Shown in pieces: positions 24,831 through 33,191 of a stretch of 45,068 nt of DNA (the first letter of the stretch is position 1; each line of letters begins with the position of its first letter). The translations under genes and the position numbers were made by a program. This stretch comes from Megasphaera sp. MJR8396C (lineage in GTDB: Bacteria; Bacillota; Negativicutes; Veillonellales; Megasphaeraceae). The notes beneath the pieces were generated by a model that saw nothing but the letters and a program-made list of their open reading frames with translations, had not been told where the DNA came from and made no database searches. The stretch is taken from contig NZ_KQ958166.1 of the NCBI RefSeq assembly GCF_001546855.1, positions 1 to 45,068 of the forward strand. Direction: 5' to 3'.

Positions 24831-26279
24831 GTGAACATGACACAATTAAAATTACGTTCAGGCTTTACTTTTGATGTAACCAATCTTTATGGCCCTCAGG
24901 CCGTCACGGAAGCAGAGGTAAAGGACTTTTCACCGGTCTATACCAAAGCGCACGAAGCAGTGATGAACATGCGCAAAAACGGTACCATGCCGGGCCATCT
25001 CTCCAAAGATGGAGAACCGGAAGCCGTCCTTTTTACACAGCTTCCGTACATTGAAGATGGCAACATCAACAGTCCGGAACGTATTTTTGCCCTGGAAGAA
25101 TTGGCTCGGACGACGCGCAACCGCGTCGATGCTGTCGTATTCTTGGGGATTGGCGGCTCCTATTTGGGCGGGAAAGTACTGTTTGACGTTCAGTGCGGTG
25201 AATTTTGGAATATGAAGAGCACGGAAGAACGCAATGGCTTCCCGAAAGCTTTCTTTGCCGGCAACAATGTTGACTCTCATAAGATGACAGGCCTTATTCA
25301 GTTCTTGAAAAATGACAGCCAGACGAAACCGAATTATACGGTTATGGCCGTCGTCATTTCGAAATCGGGCTCGACGATCGAACCGATGTCGAACTATATG
25401 GTATTAAAAGCCGCTATGAACGACGCCGGCATTACCCTTGAAACGGTAGCCGTTACCGACCCGCACGACGGCGGCGATAAAGAAACGCTGCTCCACGGCC
25501 TTGCTAAGAAATCGGGCTGGCCCATTTTCTACGTTCCCGATGGCATCGGCGGTCGTTTCAGCGTCTTTTCCGAAGTCGGCCTCATCGTCGGCGCCCTGAC
25601 CGGTTTCAGCATCCGTCAGTTCCTCGACGGTGCCCGTGATATGGATCACGCCTGCCAGAATCCGGATATTTGGAAAAACCCGGCTCTCCTCAACAGTGTC
25701 CTTAAATTCCTGGCCGGTAAAAATCATGGCCGCAGCCTGGAAGTCCTCATGCCCTATGCCGACAGCTTGAAATCCTTGTCGGAATGGTATATTCAGCTCT
25801 TGGCAGAATCCCTCGGCAAGCGCCTCGATAAGCAGGGCAATGTCGTCAACTATGGCCGTACGCCGATCGTCGCTGTCGGTACGACGGACATGCATGCCCA
25901 GACTCAGGAACATCAGGAAGGGCCCCAGGATAAAGTCGTCCAGTTCGTTTCTGTCGAAAACTGGCCCGATGACGTTACGGTGCCTCACCTGTACGATGAA
26001 TATCCGAAATTGGCTGCTTTCAGCGGTCTGCCCCTCAGCCAGATCTTGGAAGCTGCCCGCAGCTCCAACGCCGAAGCCCTTGCCGGCGACGGCCGTCCCA
26101 GCGCTAACTACATCATGCCGGCTATGACTCCGTATCATTTGGGCGAATTGATGTTCATGCTCTGCCTGTCCATTGCTTACGAAGGCGAATTTGCCAACGT
26201 CGATGCCTTCAACCAGCCCGGCGTCGAAGTATACAAGAAATTCCTCGGCGGCCGCCTGAAAAAACTGCAGGAAGGTTAA
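24831..26279 (+). CDS. pgi: Glucose-6-phosphate isomerase
   Basis: Interconverts glucose-6-phosphate and fructose-6-phosphate. The protein (482 aa from GTG, 480 from the internal ATG at 24837) has two SIS domains: VFLGIGGSYLGG near 103-114 and the PGI signature-type VISKSGSTIEP near 172-182, then GGRFSVFSEVGLI near 242-254. The GTG at 24831 has the better spacing (seven bases after AAAGG); the ATG six bases later is the alternative. It heads an operon with galE four bases downstream, linking central sugar phosphates to UDP-sugar and surface polysaccharide supply. Confidence 0.94.
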   Translation: MNMTQLKLRSGFTFDVTNLYGPQAVTEAEVKDFSPVYTKAHEAVMNMRKNGTMPGHLSKDGEPEAVLFTQLPYIEDGNINSPERIFALEELARTTRNRVDAVVFLGIGGSYLGGKVLFDVQCGEFWNMKSTEERNGFPKAFFAGNNVDSHKMTGLIQFLKNDSQTKPNYTVMAVVISKSGSTIEPMSNYMVLKAAMNDAGITLETVAVTDPHDGGDKETLLHGLAKKSGWPIFYVPDGIGGRFSVFSEVGLIVGALTGFSIRQFLDGARDMDHACQNPDIWKNPALLNSVLKFLAGKNHGRSLEVLMPYADSLKSLSEWYIQLLAESLGKRLDKQGNVVNYGRTPIVAVGTTDMHAQTQEHQEGPQDKVVQFVSVENWPDDVTVPHLYDEYPKLAAFSGLPLSQILEAARSSNAEALAGDGRPSANYIMPAMTPYHLGELMFMLCLSIAYEGEFANVDAFNQPGVEVYKKFLGGRLKKLQEG

Positions 26280-26282
26280 GTT

Positions 26283-27278
26283 ATGAATGTATTAGTTACC
26301 GGCGGTGCCGGCTATATCGGCAGCCATACGGTGAAGGCCTTGCTTCACGAAGGCCATAAGGTCGTCGTCATCGACAACCTGTCCCGCGGCCATCGGGCAG
26401 CCGTCCCGGAATCGGTTCCTTTTTACGTCGTCGATATCCACGATATCGACGGTGTGCGCCGGATCCTTGAAGATATGAACATCGATGCCGTCATGCATTT
26501 TGCGGCTCATAGCCAGGTGGGCGAATCGATGGAAAATCCGACTATTTATTACGATAATAATGTCGTCGGCTCGTACAGCCTCCTTGAAGCCGTACGTCAG
26601 GCTAAGGTCAAGTACTTCGTCTTTTCCTCGACGGCTGCCGTCTATGGCGAACCGGAACAGACGCCGATCACGGAAGACATGCCGTATCAGCCGACCAACG
26701 TCTACGGTCAGACCAAGCTGATGATCGAAATGATGCTGGCCCAGTTCAGCCGTGCTTATGGACTGCACTATGTAGCCCTTCGCTACTTCAATGCGGCCGG
26801 TGCCGATGGCAGCGGTGCCATCGGAGAAGATCATACACCGGAAACACATCTCATTCCCTTGATCCTGCAGACGGCCTTGGGACAGCGGAAGAGCATTAAA
26901 ATTTTCGGTACAGACTATCCGACGGCTGATGGAACCTGTATCCGTGACTACATTCACGTCACGGATTTGGCCGATGCCCACGTACGGGTCCTTCGCTACC
27001 TGTCCGAAGGCGGCGAGTCACAGTACTTTAACCTGGGCTCTCAGAACGGTTTCAGCGTCCGGGACATGATTGAAGCCGCCAAGAAGGTTACGGGCCGTGA
27101 TTTTAACGTGGAAGAAGCACCGCGTCGTGCCGGTGATCCGGCCGTGCTCATTGCCGGGTCGGAAAAAATCCGCCGCCTTACGGGCTGGCAGCCGACACAC
27201 AGTAACGTAGAACAAATTATAGCCGATGCCTGGCATTGGCATCAACACCATCCGCAGGGGTATGGCGATAAAAAATAG
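26283..27278 (+). CDS. galE: UDP-glucose 4-epimerase
   Basis: NAD-dependent short-chain dehydrogenase family epimerase that interconverts UDP-glucose and UDP-galactose. The 331 aa show GGAGYIGSHT at 7-16, the catalytic Ser/Thr segment FSSTAAVYG near 119, YGQTK with the Tyr/Lys pair near 146, and ALRYFNAAGA near 175. It starts three bases after pgi and overlaps the next gene by 17 bases. It may supply UDP-galactose for lipopolysaccharide, fitting a diderm cell. Confidence 0.95.
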   Translation: MNVLVTGGAGYIGSHTVKALLHEGHKVVVIDNLSRGHRAAVPESVPFYVVDIHDIDGVRRILEDMNIDAVMHFAAHSQVGESMENPTIYYDNNVVGSYSLLEAVRQAKVKYFVFSSTAAVYGEPEQTPITEDMPYQPTNVYGQTKLMIEMMLAQFSRAYGLHYVALRYFNAAGADGSGAIGEDHTPETHLIPLILQTALGQRKSIKIFGTDYPTADGTCIRDYIHVTDLADAHVRVLRYLSEGGESQYFNLGSQNGFSVRDMIEAAKKVTGRDFNVEEAPRRAGDPAVLIAGSEKIRRLTGWQPTHSNVEQIIADAWHWHQHHPQGYGDKK

Positions 27279-27834
27279 GGGTTTATCGGTCCTGCAAAGG
27301 GTGGGGAACGGTATCGTTCAACGTCGCAAGACTTGGCTTCCCTATGTGGGGATACTTGTCTGCCTTGGCGCTGTATGGTTTTGGTGGGAAGAGCCCCAGG
27401 GACAAGTAAACATGAAACGGGATGCCTCTCAGCAGCAAGCTGAGAAGCATCCCGTTTTTGATACGCCGGAGACGGAGGCCGAAGGAAGCCTCGTCTACGA
27501 CGTAAGGTCGGCGATACAGTATAAGCCATTGCCTGATTTATTTGGCGGCAGTTTGCCGAAGAAAGCTGTCGCCGCAGAACCAACAGGGGTGTCTCAGGTA
27601 TCACTGACGGTAAGATCGGTGACGGAAAAGGAATCCGCTTCGCCGCAGTGGACGTTGCCCACCGTTGGCGGGTCTATTCATCAAGGTGAGGAGCACCTGG
27701 TCATTTTACAGTGGCAGGGCCAGTCGGCTGCCTGTGCAGCCGGAGAATCCTGGCAGGGCTGGTATGTTGCTTATGTCAACAGCCAGGCCGTGGGACTCAT
27801 GCGCGACGGAAACCTTTGGGAAATTCGCTTGTGA
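27262..27834 (+). CDS. Small membrane-anchored protein preceding a secretin (PilP/GspC-like candidate)
   Basis: This 190 aa protein starts within the end of galE (ATG at 27262, CAGGGG upstream). One membrane helix (about 26-42) is followed by a linker and a C-terminal region (about 110-190) with a beta-strand pattern (HLVILQWQGQ, GWYVAYVNSQ, GNLWEIRL). The topology, small size and position directly before a secretin resemble inner-membrane secretin partners of PilP/GspC type, but the sequence similarity is not obvious to me. I treat that as inference. The next gene starts 19 bases after its stop. Confidence 0.65.
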   Translation: MAIKNRGLSVLQRVGNGIVQRRKTWLPYVGILVCLGAVWFWWEEPQGQVNMKRDASQQQAEKHPVFDTPETEAEGSLVYDVRSAIQYKPLPDLFGGSLPKKAVAAEPTGVSQVSLTVRSVTEKESASPQWTLPTVGGSIHQGEEHLVILQWQGQSAACAAGESWQGWYVAYVNSQAVGLMRDGNLWEIRL

Positions 27835-27853
27835 TGGGGAGAAAGGAAGTGTC

Positions 27854-28954
27854 ATGAATTTTTATACCAAAGCCTGGACGGCAGCGGTCTGTTGCTTTTT
27901 GCCTTTTCAGGCAGTTGCCATTGATGTTCAGGTGAGGGACGTTCCGGTTCGGACCGTCCTTGAGGGTTTGGCACGGTCGGGTCATATCAATCTCATCGTC
28001 GATGACAGTGTAGATGGCACCCTCACCATGACCCTGCATGATATCACTGTCGATGAGGCCCTGCAGGCTATTGCTGACAGCAAAGGCCTCTATTACGATG
28101 CCTCCGGGCCCATACGGACGATGACCGGACCCCATTCCGGAAAGAGTGTCAAGACCTTTCATACGTGGCAGCTTCGCCATGCCGATCCTGAAGCAGTAAA
28201 GAAAGCTGTTGAGGCGGCGGTTCCCGAAGCCGATGTGCGCTGTCACGGCGATACCAATACGGTGGTCGTCGGCGGGACGGCACAGACCCAGGCTGCCGTA
28301 CAGGCCTTGGTCCGGCGCCTCGATGTACCGGTCCGGCAGGTTGATGTTTCAGTTGAAATCGCTTCCATCGACGACAGCTTGTTGAAGCAGACCGGCATTG
28401 AGTACAATTGGTCTACCGTTGAAGGCGGGGCGGATCACAGCATTTTTTCCCTGTCCGGGACGATTCACGCCTTAGAAGAACGAGGCAAGGCGAAAATCTT
28501 AGCTCGTCCGCATATCGTCGCCAGCAATGGTCGGGAAGCCCATATCCTCATCGGCGATAAGATCCCCGTTCAGACGGAGCATCGGTCCGGTCAGGAGACG
28601 GCCATCAGTACGACTTATGAAGATGCGGGCATCAAATTGACCTATACGCCCCAGGTCCATCCGGACAATTCGGTAACGGCCGATCTCTTTGCCGAGGTCA
28701 GCACGCCGGTCTTTGTTCCCGAGTTGAAAGCCTATCGTATCGCGACCCGTCAGGCTCGGACGACGGTGCGTCTATCGGAAGGTCAGCCGCTTGTTATCGG
28801 CGGTCTCATTCGCCGCGAAGACCTTGAACATTTCCGTAAAGTGCCGCTCTTGGCGGACCTGCCCTTAATTGGAAAATTATTCCGCTATCATTATAAGTCG
28901 CATAAGAATACAGAAATCGTCTTGATCTTGAAATCGCAGGTATTGCCGGATTAG
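27854..28954 (+). CDS. Short secretin (GspD/PilQ family)
   Basis: Outer-membrane secretin, 366 aa, with a cleavable signal (about 1-22). The ATG at 27854 follows GAAAGGAAG. Domain order: an STN-like N0 domain (about 23-90), one secretin N domain (about 105-165, with the TNTVVVGG segment), then the secretin barrel region (about 180-366) with VTADLFAEV-, GQPLVIGGLI- and VPLLADLPLIGKLF-type signature segments. It is shorter than most PilQ or GspD proteins because it has a single N domain. Its presence requires an outer membrane. No pilus, ATPase or pseudopilin gene is in the window. Confidence 0.9.
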   Translation: MNFYTKAWTAAVCCFLPFQAVAIDVQVRDVPVRTVLEGLARSGHINLIVDDSVDGTLTMTLHDITVDEALQAIADSKGLYYDASGPIRTMTGPHSGKSVKTFHTWQLRHADPEAVKKAVEAAVPEADVRCHGDTNTVVVGGTAQTQAAVQALVRRLDVPVRQVDVSVEIASIDDSLLKQTGIEYNWSTVEGGADHSIFSLSGTIHALEERGKAKILARPHIVASNGREAHILIGDKIPVQTEHRSGQETAISTTYEDAGIKLTYTPQVHPDNSVTADLFAEVSTPVFVPELKAYRIATRQARTTVRLSEGQPLVIGGLIRREDLEHFRKVPLLADLPLIGKLFRYHYKSHKNTEIVLILKSQVLPD

Positions 28955-29000
28955 TACGACGTTTTACGTAATTTTTCTTGATTTTTATGGAAATCTGTCC

Positions 29001-29028
29001 TTGACTTTCATTTATTTTCCGGTATAAT
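29001..29028 (+). promoter_or_regulatory. Promoter of the T-box transcript
   Basis: TTGACT (29001-29006), a 16-base spacer and TATAAT (29023-29028) precede the T-box Stem I by about 35 bases. Confidence 0.8.
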
Positions 29029-29065
29029 CATTATCAACAATTAATTTCCTGATAACAGTTGTGAC

Positions 29066-29340
29066 GGAAAAAAGTAAGGCCTTTAAACTTTTCAGAGAGT
29101 ATCCGGGTGGTGTGAGGATACAGGGGATGAGGCCCGAAGTTCATTCCTGAACTGTACGGCTGAACTGAAGTAGGCTGTACCGGGGCGGCTGCCGTTATAC
29201 GGCCATGAGTTGATCGATTCAAGATAAATAGGGTGGTACCGCGGATTTTTCCGTCCCTGGGTGCCACCCTTTTTTTGTTCTATCGATAAATTGGGTGGTA
29301 CCGCGACCTTGTCGTCCCTTTTTAGGGGCGATTTTTTTTT
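29066..29340 (+). promoter_or_regulatory. T-box riboswitch with UUC specifier and two antiterminator/terminator modules
   Basis: Stem I has the loop-E strand AGTA (29073-29076), the GGCCT/AGGCC helix (29078-29082 with 29130-29134), the AGAGAG box (29094-29099) and a distal hairpin TATCC/GGATA. The specifier bulge reads GAAG-UUC-A, so the specifier is UUC at 29140-29142 (Phe), in line with the layout of known T-boxes. A Stem III follows (GTACGGC/GCTGTAC). The first T-box is AGGGTGGTACCGCGG (29230-29244), with terminator arms AGGGTGG and CCACCCT and a T-tract at 29270-29276. A second T-box GGGTGGTACCGCG (29293-29305) is followed by its own terminator CGTCCCT/AGGGGCG (29313-29330) and nine T. 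No second Stem I fits between them. Confidence 0.9.
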
Positions 29341-29370
29341 CGGGAAATTAGGAAGAGAGGAGTTTTTAGG

Positions 29371-30804
29371 ATGGGAACAACAGGAATTCAAATCGTTATT
29401 ATTTTAGCTTATATCAGCGTGCTCTTCGGCATCAGTTGGTATGTGAAGCGTCGGGCCGCCTCTTCGACCGAAGACTATGTATTGGCCGGCCGCAGACTTA
29501 CGACGCCCCTTATCATGGTATCCATCGTCGGTCTTGCCGTCGGCGGTGCCTCGACGATCGGCGTTGCCGAACAGGCCTATAAGGTCGGCTTGTCTGCCGG
29601 CTGGTATACAGCGGCTTGGGGCATCGGTGCTATCGTTATGGGGCTGACCGTTGCCAAGAAGTATCGCCGCCTCCATATTACGACAGTTCCGGAACTCTTA
29701 GAAAGGTATTATGACCGGCGCAGCATGGTGGCCGGCATCGCCTGCCAGGTCTTGGTGCAGCTCGTCGTCATGAGTCTGCAGTATGTAGCCGGCGGCGCCG
29801 TCCTGGCCGCCCTCATGCCGGATATCTTCACACCGGTTACGGGGATGTTCACCAGTGCCGTCGTATTCATCGGGATTACCCTCATCGGCGGCATGTGGTC
29901 GGCCAGTCAGTCCAATATCCTCAATGTAACGCTGCAGTATATCGGCATTACCGTTGCGGCTTTCCTCATCGTGGCCATGGCTGGCGGCATCGATGTCGTG
30001 GCTATTCAGGCTCCGACAGTGACGGCGATGGATTTCTTCAGCGGTGTGGGACCGATGACGATTGTTACCTGGATCGTCGTCTTGATTACGGTCAATATTT
30101 CCCTGCAGGCGATCATTCAGATTTCCCTCGGCGCTAAAGATGTGCAGACGGCCCGCAAAGGCTTCGTCATCGGCGGCCTGGTCATGCTTCCCGTCGGTTT
30201 CGTCGCGGCCCTGCTCGGGGTCATTGCTTCGGAAATGTATCCTTCAATTTCCCCGACGACGGCCCTGCCGCAGCTCATCATGTCGCTCAATCCCTGGATT
30301 GCCGGAATCACCTTGGCCTCCTTATGGGCCGCCGATGTCAGTACGGCCTGCAACCTGCTCTTGTCGGCAGCGACGCTCTATTCTCACGACATCCACAAAC
30401 AGTTCATCGATCCTCAGATGTCGGATAAGAAGTACATGGCCATCACTCGCATGTCGGTACTCCTGTTAGGACTTCTTACACTGGGCTTTGCCCTTACGAT
30501 CAGCGGCATCATTTCGACGCTCATGGCGGGATTATCGCTCATGACCGCCTTTGCCGTCATCGTCCTCATGACGATGTATGCCCCGGCATATTGCTCGCGG
30601 CAGGCGGCCTTCTACACGATTATGGCCTCGATCATCGTCCTCGTCGCCTGGATGGTCATTCCTGCCGTTCGCGTGCTGCCCCATGTCATTTATGCTGAAT
30701 GGATCGTTTGCAGTGTGACCTTCTGCGGTATCAGCCTGGTTTCGAAGAAATCCATTTCAACGGACGGGCTGGCTGAAAAGGTCAGTGCGCCGGCGCAGCA
30801 TTAA
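29371..30804 (+). CDS. Sodium:solute symporter (SSS), predicted phenylalanine/aromatic uptake
   Basis: Polytopic inner-membrane symporter of 477 aa with about 13 helices. The SSS-type start is SWYVKRRAASSTEDYVLAGR, and VGLAVGGASTIGVAEQAYK near 50-70 matches the sodium-solute-binding first helices. The family moves sugars, amino acids, vitamins or carboxylates, so sequence alone does not give the substrate. The upstream T-box has a Phe (UUC) specifier, so expression should rise when uncharged tRNA-Phe accumulates. That makes phenylalanine or a related aromatic compound the likely cargo (inference). A GAGAGGAG site precedes the ATG. The gene ends four bases from the convergent crcB. Confidence 0.88.
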   Translation: MGTTGIQIVIILAYISVLFGISWYVKRRAASSTEDYVLAGRRLTTPLIMVSIVGLAVGGASTIGVAEQAYKVGLSAGWYTAAWGIGAIVMGLTVAKKYRRLHITTVPELLERYYDRRSMVAGIACQVLVQLVVMSLQYVAGGAVLAALMPDIFTPVTGMFTSAVVFIGITLIGGMWSASQSNILNVTLQYIGITVAAFLIVAMAGGIDVVAIQAPTVTAMDFFSGVGPMTIVTWIVVLITVNISLQAIIQISLGAKDVQTARKGFVIGGLVMLPVGFVAALLGVIASEMYPSISPTTALPQLIMSLNPWIAGITLASLWAADVSTACNLLLSAATLYSHDIHKQFIDPQMSDKKYMAITRMSVLLLGLLTLGFALTISGIISTLMAGLSLMTAFAVIVLMTMYAPAYCSRQAAFYTIMASIIVLVAWMVIPAVRVLPHVIYAEWIVCSVTFCGISLVSKKSISTDGLAEKVSAPAQH

Positions 30805-30808
30805 AGGC

Positions 30809-31189
30809 TCATTGCCAAAGGGCGTTGCCGACGGCAAATCCGAGCCAGCAGCAGAGGAAGCCGCCGACGACGTTGAGAGAAAAATAAGCTGCCGCCGACA
30901 GTATATCGCCGGTGCGGACGAGGGTCAAGAGTTCCATGTTGTACGTCGAAAAGGTCGTAAAACCGCCAAGGATGCCGGTTACGAAAAAGAGCTTGACCGT
31001 CGGCGGAAGGTTCGACATCTGCGTAAAGAATACGAAGAGGAGTCCGATGCAAAAGGATCCGATGGTATTGGCCAGGATCGTTCCGTAAGGGAGGCTGACG
31101 GCTCCGTAACGAAGTGTCAGTTGAGTGATACCGTAGCGCAGGGCTGAACCGATGCCGCCGCCGAGGGCAATGAAGATGATTTTTTCCAT
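30809..31189 (-). CDS. crcB: Fluoride channel FluC/CrcB
   Basis: Small four-helix membrane protein of 126 aa that exports fluoride as a dual-topology dimer. Family segments are GGGIGSALRYG at the start, YGTILANTIGSF near 33-44 and GGFTTFSTYNMEL near 70-82, including the fluoride-lining Phe and Ser/Thr residues. The ATG at 31189 follows AAGGAG on the minus strand; an earlier in-frame start has no such site. A single copy suggests a homodimer. I found no fluoride riboswitch before it. Confidence 0.94.
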   Translation of the reverse strand: MEKIIFIALGGGIGSALRYGITQLTLRYGAVSLPYGTILANTIGSFCIGLLFVFFTQMSNLPPTVKLFFVTGILGGFTTFSTYNMELLTLVRTGDILSAAAYFSLNVVGGFLCCWLGFAVGNALWQ

Positions 31190-31245
31190 GATAGTCTCCT
31201 TATGATCAGTGCTATGAAATACATCCCGTAAACTAGGTCTTTTAT

Positions 31246-31274
31246 AAGATAGCACGATGGTTCTTTGAGTGCAA
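31246..31274 (-). promoter_or_regulatory. Promoter of crcB
   Basis: On the minus strand TTGCAC (31274-31269), a 17-base spacer and TATCTT (31251-31246) lie about 57 bases before the crcB start. Confidence 0.6.
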
Positions 31275-31339
31275 TGGCTGGCCTCCTTTTCTTATCGGTA
31301 AGGGCCTTCTATTGGCTGCTGGCCCATTGAGGCAATCTG

Positions 31340-31348
31340 TGATACAAT
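31340..31348 (+). promoter_or_regulatory. Extended -10 promoter of the radical SAM gene
   Basis: TG, one base and TACAAT form an extended -10 element; the -35 region is poor. The leader to the gene is about 110 bases. Confidence 0.55.
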
Positions 31349-31370
31349 ATAGGATACCTAAGATGAGGGC

Positions 31371-31440
31371 CGCCGCTTATCGGCGACTTGGTGAATCTCG
31401 AAGGAGTTGCACGGAAAGCTCCCTTAGCCGGGGAGCTTTT
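31371..31440 (+). promoter_or_regulatory. Leader with terminator-like hairpin
   Basis: Two hairpins occupy the leader: CGCCG/CGGCG (31371-31385) and a perfect AAAGCTCCC/GGGAGCTTT stem (31415-31423 with 31431-31439) with a 7-base loop and a short T run, ending 23 bases before the start codon. The second could attenuate transcription or hide the ribosome site. I cannot match it to a known riboswitch. Confidence 0.45.
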
Positions 31441-31462
31441 GCCGTATGAAGGGGGAATGTCG

Positions 31463-33190
31463 ATGAGCTGGCAAGTGGAGAAGGCGCTGGATGAACTGAT
31501 GAGTCAGGAAACCGGTGCCGTCGTCTATCCTTTTGGGACGCGGCGGGCCATGGCCATTTGCTACCCCAATACGTATGACGTCGCCATGAGTAATCTGGGG
31601 ATGCAGATCATTTACCGCGAAGTAAACGGCCGCGAGGACTGGCTCTGTGAGCGGGCTTTCCTGCCAGATAAAGACTTGATGAAGGTCTTTGAAAAGACGG
31701 GGGAACCGCTGGTGTCCTTAGAAAACAGGCGGCCCTTGTCAGATTTTGAAATCCTGGGGCTTTCCGTCAGTTTCGAAATGGACTATTTCAATGTGCCGTC
31801 TATTTTGAAGATGGGGCGGATTCCCGTTTTAGCAGCCGAGCGCGGCGACGACGATACACTGGTCGTCATGGGCGGCCCGGTGGCCTTCTTTAACCCCGAA
31901 CCCCTGTCGCCTTTTGTGGACGTCGTCCTGGTCGGGGAAGGGGAGGGCTTTATCCATGCCTTCCTCGATGCCTATGAAGAAGCGAAGGAGAACCATTTGG
32001 GGCGTCATGACCTCCTTCGCTATCTGGCTCAGCGCGTGCCGGGCGTCTACGTACCGTCCTTATACCGTCACGACTACGACGATGACGGCCATCTTCTGCG
32101 AATCGTCCCGGAAGACGGGATTCCGGCGAAGGTGGAACGGCAATGGCGTGAACTGACATTGCCGGCAGAAACGGTCATTGCCACACCGAATACGGAATTT
32201 GGCGCCATGTATCTCATCGAGATTGCCCGCGGCTGCGGCCGTCACTGCCGTTTTTGCATGGCCGGCTACTGTTACCGTCGACCTCGCGTCCGCCCCTTGG
32301 AATACGTCAAATCGGCCGTGCTCCGCGGCAAGGAGCTGGGGAAGAAAATCGGCCTCATGGGGGCCGCCATTTCGGATTATCCCTATATCGACGAACTGGT
32401 CACCTTTATTCGCGACCAGGGCCTCGGCTTTTCCTGCGCCTCCCTGCGGGCCGATTCGATTACGCCGGCTATTGTAAAGGGGCTGGCCGAGAGCGGCCAA
32501 AAGACGATTACCCTGGCGCCGGAAGCGGGGAGTAAACGGATGCGGGATATCATCAATAAGGGCATTACGGAAGAACATCTGCTGAAATCCATCGACCTGG
32601 CAACGGAAGCCGGCATCCGTCACGTGCGCATGTACATCATGGTCGGCCTGCCGATGGAAACCGATGCCGATATCGAAGGCATCGTCGAGATGACCCGCCG
32701 GGTCCAGGACCATATGAAGGACATCGGCAATACCAGCCGTATTACCCTGAGTATCAACCCCTTTATCCCTAAACCGCTTACGCCTTTTCAATGGATGGCG
32801 ATGACTGATAAGAAAGTCGTTGAGAAACGACTGGCCTTTTTAAAGAAGGCTTTAAAAGATAAACAGATAGAGCTGCTCATTGAGCCCCTGCGTTCAGCCT
32901 ACATCCAGGGCGTCTTGTCCCGCGGGGACCGCCGCGTGGGACAGCTTTTGGCGAAAGCCTGTGAGTATGGCGGCGTCAAAGGCTGGAAGCGGGCGGCGAA
33001 GGAACTTCATTTTGATATCGACGGATTTTTATATGACCAGCGGCCCATCGATGCCGTCCTGCCTTGGGATACGCTCGATCCCGGGTTGGTACCGACGTAT
33101 CTGACCGACGAATTGAAGAAGGCCGAAGCCGGTGACTATACCTTGCCGTGTTTTGACGGCTGTCGCCGCTGCCATATTTGTGGAGGCTAG
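31463..33190 (+). CDS. B12-binding-type radical SAM protein (TIGR03960-like)
   Basis: A 575 aa protein with an N-terminal cobalamin-binding-like Rossmann domain (about 20-240, including VMGGPV and VLVGEGE) and a radical SAM domain with CxxxCxxC at Cys258, Cys262 and Cys265 inside IARGCGRHCRFC. A last cysteine cluster (CFDGCRRCHICGG) ends the protein and may hold another metal site. The family is widespread in Firmicutes but its reaction is not known to me. Start 31463 is chosen because GGGGG ends seven bases before it; the ATG at 31457 is too close. It stops one base before pgeF. Confidence 0.85.
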   Translation: MSWQVEKALDELMSQETGAVVYPFGTRRAMAICYPNTYDVAMSNLGMQIIYREVNGREDWLCERAFLPDKDLMKVFEKTGEPLVSLENRRPLSDFEILGLSVSFEMDYFNVPSILKMGRIPVLAAERGDDDTLVVMGGPVAFFNPEPLSPFVDVVLVGEGEGFIHAFLDAYEEAKENHLGRHDLLRYLAQRVPGVYVPSLYRHDYDDDGHLLRIVPEDGIPAKVERQWRELTLPAETVIATPNTEFGAMYLIEIARGCGRHCRFCMAGYCYRRPRVRPLEYVKSAVLRGKELGKKIGLMGAAISDYPYIDELVTFIRDQGLGFSCASLRADSITPAIVKGLAESGQKTITLAPEAGSKRMRDIINKGITEEHLLKSIDLATEAGIRHVRMYIMVGLPMETDADIEGIVEMTRRVQDHMKDIGNTSRITLSINPFIPKPLTPFQWMAMTDKKVVEKRLAFLKKALKDKQIELLIEPLRSAYIQGVLSRGDRRVGQLLAKACEYGGVKGWKRAAKELHFDIDGFLYDQRPIDAVLPWDTLDPGLVPTYLTDELKKAEAGDYTLPCFDGCRRCHICGG

Positions 33191-33191
33191 T

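Noticed and set aside
29277-29292. A complete second T-box with its own Stem I
   Set aside because: Only 16 bases lie between the first terminator T-tract and the second T-box sequence, too short for a Stem I.
30785-31147. Plus-strand open frame of 120 codons after the symporter
   Set aside because: It is antisense to crcB, which has a clear family match and a ribosome site.
31190-31330. Fluoride riboswitch before crcB
   Set aside because: The conserved crcB-motif segments are not visible on the minus strand; only a plain promoter is.
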